Source of the DNA: Clostridiales bacterium
GTDB taxonomy: Bacteria > Bacillota > Clostridia > Oscillospirales > Acutalibacteraceae
Length of the DNA: 35,408 nucleotides
Reading direction: 5' to 3'
Assembly: GCA_019416395.1 (NCBI GenBank)
Contig: DXXH01000002.1
Location: 7,003 to 42,410, forward strand
Shown: positions 31,769 through 35,408 of the stretch, piece after piece
How the letters are laid out: each line of letters begins with the position of its first letter
Numbering within the stretch: position 1 is the first letter of the stretch
Made by a program: the position numbers and the translations under genes
Notes under the pieces: model-generated
Told to the model about the DNA's origin: nothing
The model's database searches: none
The model's input: only the letters and a program-made list of their open reading frames with translations

Positions 31769-32890
31769 TTACTGGAAATCTTTGGCAGCCTTCTTCAAGG
31801 TCTCGATAATTTCAATATGCTGGGGGCAATGAGCCTCGCAGGCGCCGCACTGAATGCAGTCACCGGCTTTTCCGCCTTCCTTGGTGGCCTCGTTATAAGC
31901 CCGCTGGGAAGCGTCCAGGTTGTTGTACAAGGTCCGGTCATTCATGGCCTTGAACACCCCGGGAATGTTGATCTTCTGGGGACATCCGTCCACACAGTAC
32001 TTGCAGGCGGTGCAGGGAATGGTGGGCAGGCTGTTCAAAATGTCCACCACCTTGGCCACGGTATCCTGCTCGGACTGGTTCAACGGCTGGAAATGCTCCA
32101 TGTAAGAAACGTTGTCATTGAGCTGCTCTTCTGTGGACATGCCGGACAGCACGGTGATGATGCCGTCCAGGGAAGCGCAGTAACGGATGGCCCAGGAAGC
32201 TACCGACTGTTCCGGCTCCGCGGCCTTGAACACTTCCTGCACCTGGGGGGGCATAATGGCCAGGGAACCGCCCCGGACAGGCTCCATGATGATGACGGGC
32301 TTGCCGTATTTCCGGGCGATCTCATAGCACTTCCGGGACTGGACCCCTTCGCTTTCCCAGTCCACATAGTTGATTTGCAGCTGGACAAACTCCATTTCCG
32401 GGTGGGCCTTCAAAATGGCTTCCAATGCCTCGGGGGTATCGTGGAAGGAGAAGCCGATGTGCTTCGCCCGGCCTTCCGCCTTGACCTTCTTCATAAAGTC
32501 CCAAGCGCCTACCTCATCGGCCTTCTGGACACGCTCGGTACTCATGGCGTGCAGCAGGTAAAAATCGTAATACTCCAGCCCAGCACGGTCCAGGGATTCC
32601 TGGAAAATTTTCTCCATCTCGGCAGAGTCTTTCAAATCCCACAGGGGAAGTTTGGTGGCGCACTGGAAGCTGTCCCGGGGATACCGGTCCACCACGGCCT
32701 CTTTCAGGGCCACTTCCGACTTGCCCCCAATATACACGTAGGCTGTGTCAAAATAAGTGAACCCCTTGGCCATAAAGGTATCCACCATGCGCTTTGTCTG
32801 CTCCATATCGATCTCTTCGCCGATCATGGGGAGCCGCATCAGGCCAAAGCCCAACTTTTTAATGCTCTCGCCCAAATATGTATCTGCCAT
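31769..32890 (-). CDS. aldo/keto reductase with two C-terminal 4Fe-4S clusters
   Basis: 373 residues. An AKR barrel carries the catalytic set Asp48, Tyr53 (DTAYVYIGGKSE), Lys80 (CATKLPLW) and His114 (YLLHAMS). The C-terminal ferredoxin-like part has two cysteine quartets: Cys293, 296, 299, 303 (CTACKYCVDGCP) and Cys345, 348, 351, 355 (CIQCGACEAHCP). Such AKR-ferredoxin fusions are common in anaerobes; electrons may come from ferredoxin rather than only NAD(P)H, but the substrate is unknown. GGGAGG lies nine bases before the ATG. It has its own MerR-style promoter and terminator. Confidence 0.92.
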   Translation of the reverse strand: MADTYLGESIKKLGFGLMRLPMIGEEIDMEQTKRMVDTFMAKGFTYFDTAYVYIGGKSEVALKEAVVDRYPRDSFQCATKLPLWDLKDSAEMEKIFQESLDRAGLEYYDFYLLHAMSTERVQKADEVGAWDFMKKVKAEGRAKHIGFSFHDTPEALEAILKAHPEMEFVQLQINYVDWESEGVQSRKCYEIARKYGKPVIIMEPVRGGSLAIMPPQVQEVFKAAEPEQSVASWAIRYCASLDGIITVLSGMSTEEQLNDNVSYMEHFQPLNQSEQDTVAKVVDILNSLPTIPCTACKYCVDGCPQKINIPGVFKAMNDRTLYNNLDASQRAYNEATKEGGKAGDCIQCGACEAHCPQHIEIIETLKKAAKDFQ

Positions 32891-32938
32891 TTTAAAATTC
32901 CTCCCTCGCCCAACCGGGCTTTTTTAGCCATGGTTCCT

Positions 32939-32969
32939 ATTATAATGGTTAAAGCGCACTTTAAGTCAA
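32939..32969 (-). promoter_or_regulatory. MerR-type promoter with operator in the spacer, aldo/keto reductase
   Basis: TTGACT (32964-32969) and TATAAT (32939-32944) are 19 bases apart, two longer than normal. A dyad TTAAAG-four bases-CTTTAA (32949-32964) fills the spacer, as in promoters activated by MerR-family regulators (NmlR/AdhR type). Confidence 0.7.
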
Positions 32970-32977
32970 GGGCCTTT

Positions 32978-34483
32978 TCATCTTTTTTCCAATTCCCCTG
33001 CCAAGGCCTCATCAGGGGCTGTCCCCTGTTCCCGCACCGGCCGGGAACCACGGCTTTTCCATTGGTGATAAAGCCACTGGGCGCCTGCCCCGGCTATCAG
33101 AAACACCACCGGCATGAGAAAATACCGGTACCGGGCCTGGACCTCGATAAGCAAATGCACTCCATAATAGCCGCACAGCAGGAATCCCAGCATGACCGGC
33201 AGCCGGACGCCTTCTCCCGCGCCTTTCCAGAACCAATACACTAACGCGCACCCCGCCAGGGCAAAGACCAGCACAAACATGCCCCGGTCAAAATAGTTCA
33301 ACAGGTTCAAGCACTGGGACAAGGTCAGCCCCCCCAGCACCTGGGCACTACCATCTAAATGGCCAAAGCCCCAGTAGAGGTATTCCAGCGACCCCCACAT
33401 GGTCTGGCTCTTTTTCCAGAACAGCTCCAAAAAGCCGCCCAATCCCAAAGAGGAAAGCCGCTCTTTCACCACATCTGCCATTGCCTGACCAGCCTGGTCC
33501 CGGGGAAGCAGATAGTACGCGTTATAGTCCGCCTGGTTCCACGCCCCACCGCTTTCCAAGTTAAAGCCCAGCACAAACTTCCACATGGGCAGGTGATTCC
33601 CCAACCCTTCCGGGTTGATCCCCAAAGCCTGCACGCTCCAGGAAAACAATTCCGAGGAGATAAAATAGACCACTGCCGCGGCCAGGAGCAATCCCCCTGC
33701 CCGAAGCACCCCAGGCCCTTTCCACCGGCACATGCGCACCACGGTCCAGCACAGCAGCGCCAGCACAATGACTATTCCCAAGGGACGCATCACATTCCCC
33801 ACGGAAATACTCAGCCCCGCCGCCAAGGTTCTGAGCAAGGTGAGCTTTTCTTTCCGAACCAGCAGCCAAAATCCCAAGTAGTAGAAAAATACCGCAATGT
33901 GCTGGTTGGTCAGCACGGCCGCCAGAAAATAGGGAGCGGGATACAAAGCGTACAGCAGGGAAACCGCCATGGCCGTGGATTGGGACAGGAACCTTTTGGC
34001 GATTCCATACACCAAACAGCCCGTCCCGGCCATCCACAGGGCGTTGCAAGTCTGCAGCGGCAAAAGGCCTTCCCCAAACAGCCGGACCACCACTGATTCA
34101 TACATCACAAAGCCTGTCTGGTAAGCCCAATTGTAAAAGTACTCGTTCCCCAGGTATTCCCGGCTGCCCTGAGCCAGTTGGCAGGCAGCGGCATACATGG
34201 TCTGGAAATCCTGCACCGGCTGGGCTCCAAACACCAGAATCACTGTCAAAGCAATGAGAAACCGCAACGCGAACACCACGGCTGGAAATCCCTGGAATGG
34301 CTCCAAGTACCGAAGCCCCACCGCCAGCAGCACCCCCATGCCAAGGAATCCCGCCAGAGACAACAGAGCGTACCCGCCGCCCATGCAAGCAGTAAGCACC
34401 GATTGGATCACCACAATCAAGGCGAACAAGGCGCCAAAACCAAAGCAGAGTTTTTCTCCCAGCCAGCCAATCCTCTCTCCCAC
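32978..34483 (-). CDS. GT39/ArnT-like integral membrane glycosyltransferase
   Basis: 501 residues with about eleven membrane helices. An acidic first loop (GAQPVQDFQTMYAAA) holds the expected catalytic Asp of dolichyl/undecaprenyl-phosphate-sugar glycosyltransferases; the region with NEYFYNWAYQTGFVMYES and ALYPAPYFLAAVLTNQHIA matches PF13231-type proteins. It would add a sugar from a polyprenyl-phosphate donor to a surface acceptor outside the membrane. GTG 34483 has AAAGGA ten bases upstream. Pairs with the DUF2752 gene upstream (26-base gap). Its stop lies eight bases before the reductase promoter. Confidence 0.82.
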   Translation of the reverse strand: MGERIGWLGEKLCFGFGALFALIVVIQSVLTACMGGGYALLSLAGFLGMGVLLAVGLRYLEPFQGFPAVVFALRFLIALTVILVFGAQPVQDFQTMYAAACQLAQGSREYLGNEYFYNWAYQTGFVMYESVVVRLFGEGLLPLQTCNALWMAGTGCLVYGIAKRFLSQSTAMAVSLLYALYPAPYFLAAVLTNQHIAVFFYYLGFWLLVRKEKLTLLRTLAAGLSISVGNVMRPLGIVIVLALLCWTVVRMCRWKGPGVLRAGGLLLAAAVVYFISSELFSWSVQALGINPEGLGNHLPMWKFVLGFNLESGGAWNQADYNAYYLLPRDQAGQAMADVVKERLSSLGLGGFLELFWKKSQTMWGSLEYLYWGFGHLDGSAQVLGGLTLSQCLNLLNYFDRGMFVLVFALAGCALVYWFWKGAGEGVRLPVMLGFLLCGYYGVHLLIEVQARYRYFLMPVVFLIAGAGAQWLYHQWKSRGSRPVREQGTAPDEALAGELEKR

Positions 34484-34509
34484 AGGGTATCCATCCTTTC
34501 TCCCCAGAA

Positions 34510-34902
34510 TTACAGGGGCCGCAGCAGTTCAAATCCCGGCAGATTCCGCAGCAGGGTAAACAGCAGCCCCACCGCCAGCGCTACGACAAACACCGCCTGG
34601 ACCCATTTTCCCTTCCACAGGGGGCATTTCCCCTGGATATAACGGGCGCCTTCCCACACCAGGTAAACCGCCGCCAAGGGCGTCACCACAAACATATAGG
34701 GGTTTTCACGGAACGCCTGGGCCACATGGCCGTGAAGCAGTTCATCTACCATGCGGGTAAAGCCGCAGGCTCCGCAATAGGTGCCGGTAGTTTTCAAGAT
34801 CAGGCAGGGGGGACGGCAAGCGTACAGCAGCCCGGCGGCCAGGCATACGCCTAAACCCACCAGGGCCACCCGGAAAATCCGCCGTTTTTTCTGGCTTTCC
34901 AC
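34510..34902 (-). CDS. DUF2752 membrane protein
   Basis: 130 residues. Three or four helices with the family motif CGACGFTRMVDELLHGHVAQA and FRENPYM. Two Cys in TYCGACG fit the usual C-x2-C(G) site. Function unknown; members are often near membrane glycosyltransferases or secretion genes. The start GTG at 34902 follows AAGGGGG; the longer frame to 35139 would cross the DegV terminator and overlap DegV, so it is rejected. Confidence 0.82.
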   Translation of the reverse strand: MESQKKRRIFRVALVGLGVCLAAGLLYACRPPCLILKTTGTYCGACGFTRMVDELLHGHVAQAFRENPYMFVVTPLAAVYLVWEGARYIQGKCPLWKGKWVQAVFVVALAVGLLFTLLRNLPGFELLRPL

Positions 34903-34944
34903 GATCCCGCCCCCTTTTTCATCTAAATTCTCTGGGCCTATAGC

Positions 34945-34966
34945 AAAAAACGGGCCCGGGGGCCCG
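34945..34966 (-). terminator. terminator after the DegV gene
   Basis: Six-pair stem CGGGCC/GGCCCG with a CCCG loop, then six U. Confidence 0.85.
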
Positions 34967-34973
34967 CTTCTGT

Positions 34974-35408
34974 TTATTTCTTGATGTAAGCCAATCCCAC
35001 AGCGCCAGGACCGGTATGAGTCCCCACGATGCTGCCGATGGAAGACACATGCACTTCCCGCTTTTTCAGCAGGTCTTCCATGTACTCTTGGAAGGCTTTG
35101 CAGTTTTCCGGCACATTGGCGTTGCCGATGGTCACGCAATAGTCTGCGGAAATGGGTTCTTTTTCCACAAATTTGCGGATCGCTCCAAAGGCTGCTTTCT
35201 TTCCCCGGGCTTTGCCCACCACTTCCACAAGACCATCTTTCAAGGTGATGATGGGGCAGATGCCCAAGATGCTGGCCACCAGCGCGCTGGTAGCGGAAAG
35301 CCGGCCGCCCATTTTCAGGTATTTCAGATCCTCGATCATGGCGAACAGCCGGATCCGGGGAATCAGCTCCTGGATCTTGGCCACGATCTCAGCGCCAGTC
35401 ATACCGGT
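34974..35408 (-). CDS. DegV family fatty-acid-binding protein (partial, N-terminus beyond window)
   Basis: 144 residues visible, the C-terminal half of a DegV protein of usually about 280. Motifs IEDLKYLKMGGRLSA, CPIITLKDG and VGTHTGPGAVGLAY are typical. Relatives (FakB type) bind fatty acids for phosphorylation by FakA. The frame is open to the right edge; the ATG at 35402 is internal to the domain and not the start. Confidence 0.92.
   Translation of the reverse strand, partial: TGMTGAEIVAKIQELIPRIRLFAMIEDLKYLKMGGRLSATSALVASILGICPIITLKDGLVEVVGKARGKKAAFGAIRKFVEKEPISADYCVTIGNANVPENCKAFQEYMEDLLKKREVHVSSIGSIVGTHTGPGAVGLAYIKK

Noticed and set aside
34903..35139. Longer N-terminus for the DUF2752 gene
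   Set aside because: It would run across the DegV terminator and overlap the DegV gene; the extension has no membrane or domain character.

Overview
The window looks like the chromosome of a GC-rich, Gram-positive anaerobe of the class Clostridia, most likely a gut Oscillospirales-type organism. This is inferred from gene content: a Na+-pumping oxaloacetate decarboxylase with a separate biotin carrier, a short ThiI beside its own cysteine desulfurase, a VanW/G5 protein, an LTA-synthase-like protein, an ECF vitamin-transporter S component, sigma-A type promoters and strong AGGAGG-like ribosome sites. I saw no tRNA, rRNA, insertion sequence, phage gene or CRISPR array. Most of the sequence is ordinary housekeeping DNA.

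Left part (1-8.9 kb): the 5' end of an ATP synthase operon (atpB-atpE-atpF-atpH, minus strand, atpH cut by the window edge) with a clear promoter and a terminator-like leader hairpin. Next come an HtrA-type membrane serine protease, an ECF S component with an unusual leader hairpin, malic enzyme, a divergent HAD phosphatase, a DUF368/PopT undecaprenyl-phosphate translocase, and GluQ, which modifies queuosine in tRNA-Asp.

Middle (8.9-21.4 kb): a long minus-strand run, vanW-like, nadE, a 2-hydroxyacid dehydrogenase, a NifS-type desulfurase, thiI and cinA, has a good promoter upstream of vanW and a bidirectional terminator after cinA. Divergent to it are a UgtP/MGDG-type glycosyltransferase, an AlkD-like repair protein and a TIM-barrel sugar isomerase. 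A DUF308/HdeD-like membrane protein and an AT-rich orphan gene follow.

Right part (21.5-35.4 kb): a complete oxaloacetate decarboxylase Na+ pump operon (oadG, biotin carrier, oadB, oadA). It is followed by a cell-surface glycopolymer locus: polyprenyl-phosphate sugar transferase, TagA/WecG transferase, WecB epimerase, LtaS-like polymerase and a GNAT. Last come an Fe-S aldo/keto reductase under a MerR-type promoter, a GT39-like membrane glycosyltransferase, a DUF2752 protein and the 3' part of a DegV gene.

Links between the genes: malic enzyme and the decarboxylase meet at pyruvate, and the decarboxylase makes a Na+ gradient. The ATP synthase c subunit, however, lacks the usual Na+ ligands, so the two are probably coupled indirectly. 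WecB, TagA and the sugar transferase build undecaprenyl-linked sugars, and PopT would recycle the lipid carrier. No wholly new system stands out. The best leads are an apparent frameshift at a slippery A-run at the start of the sugar transferase gene, a MerR-style 19-bp-spacer promoter on the aldo/keto reductase, compact structured leaders (ECF S gene, glycopolymer operon, atp operon), and an AT-rich orphan gene with its own promoter.
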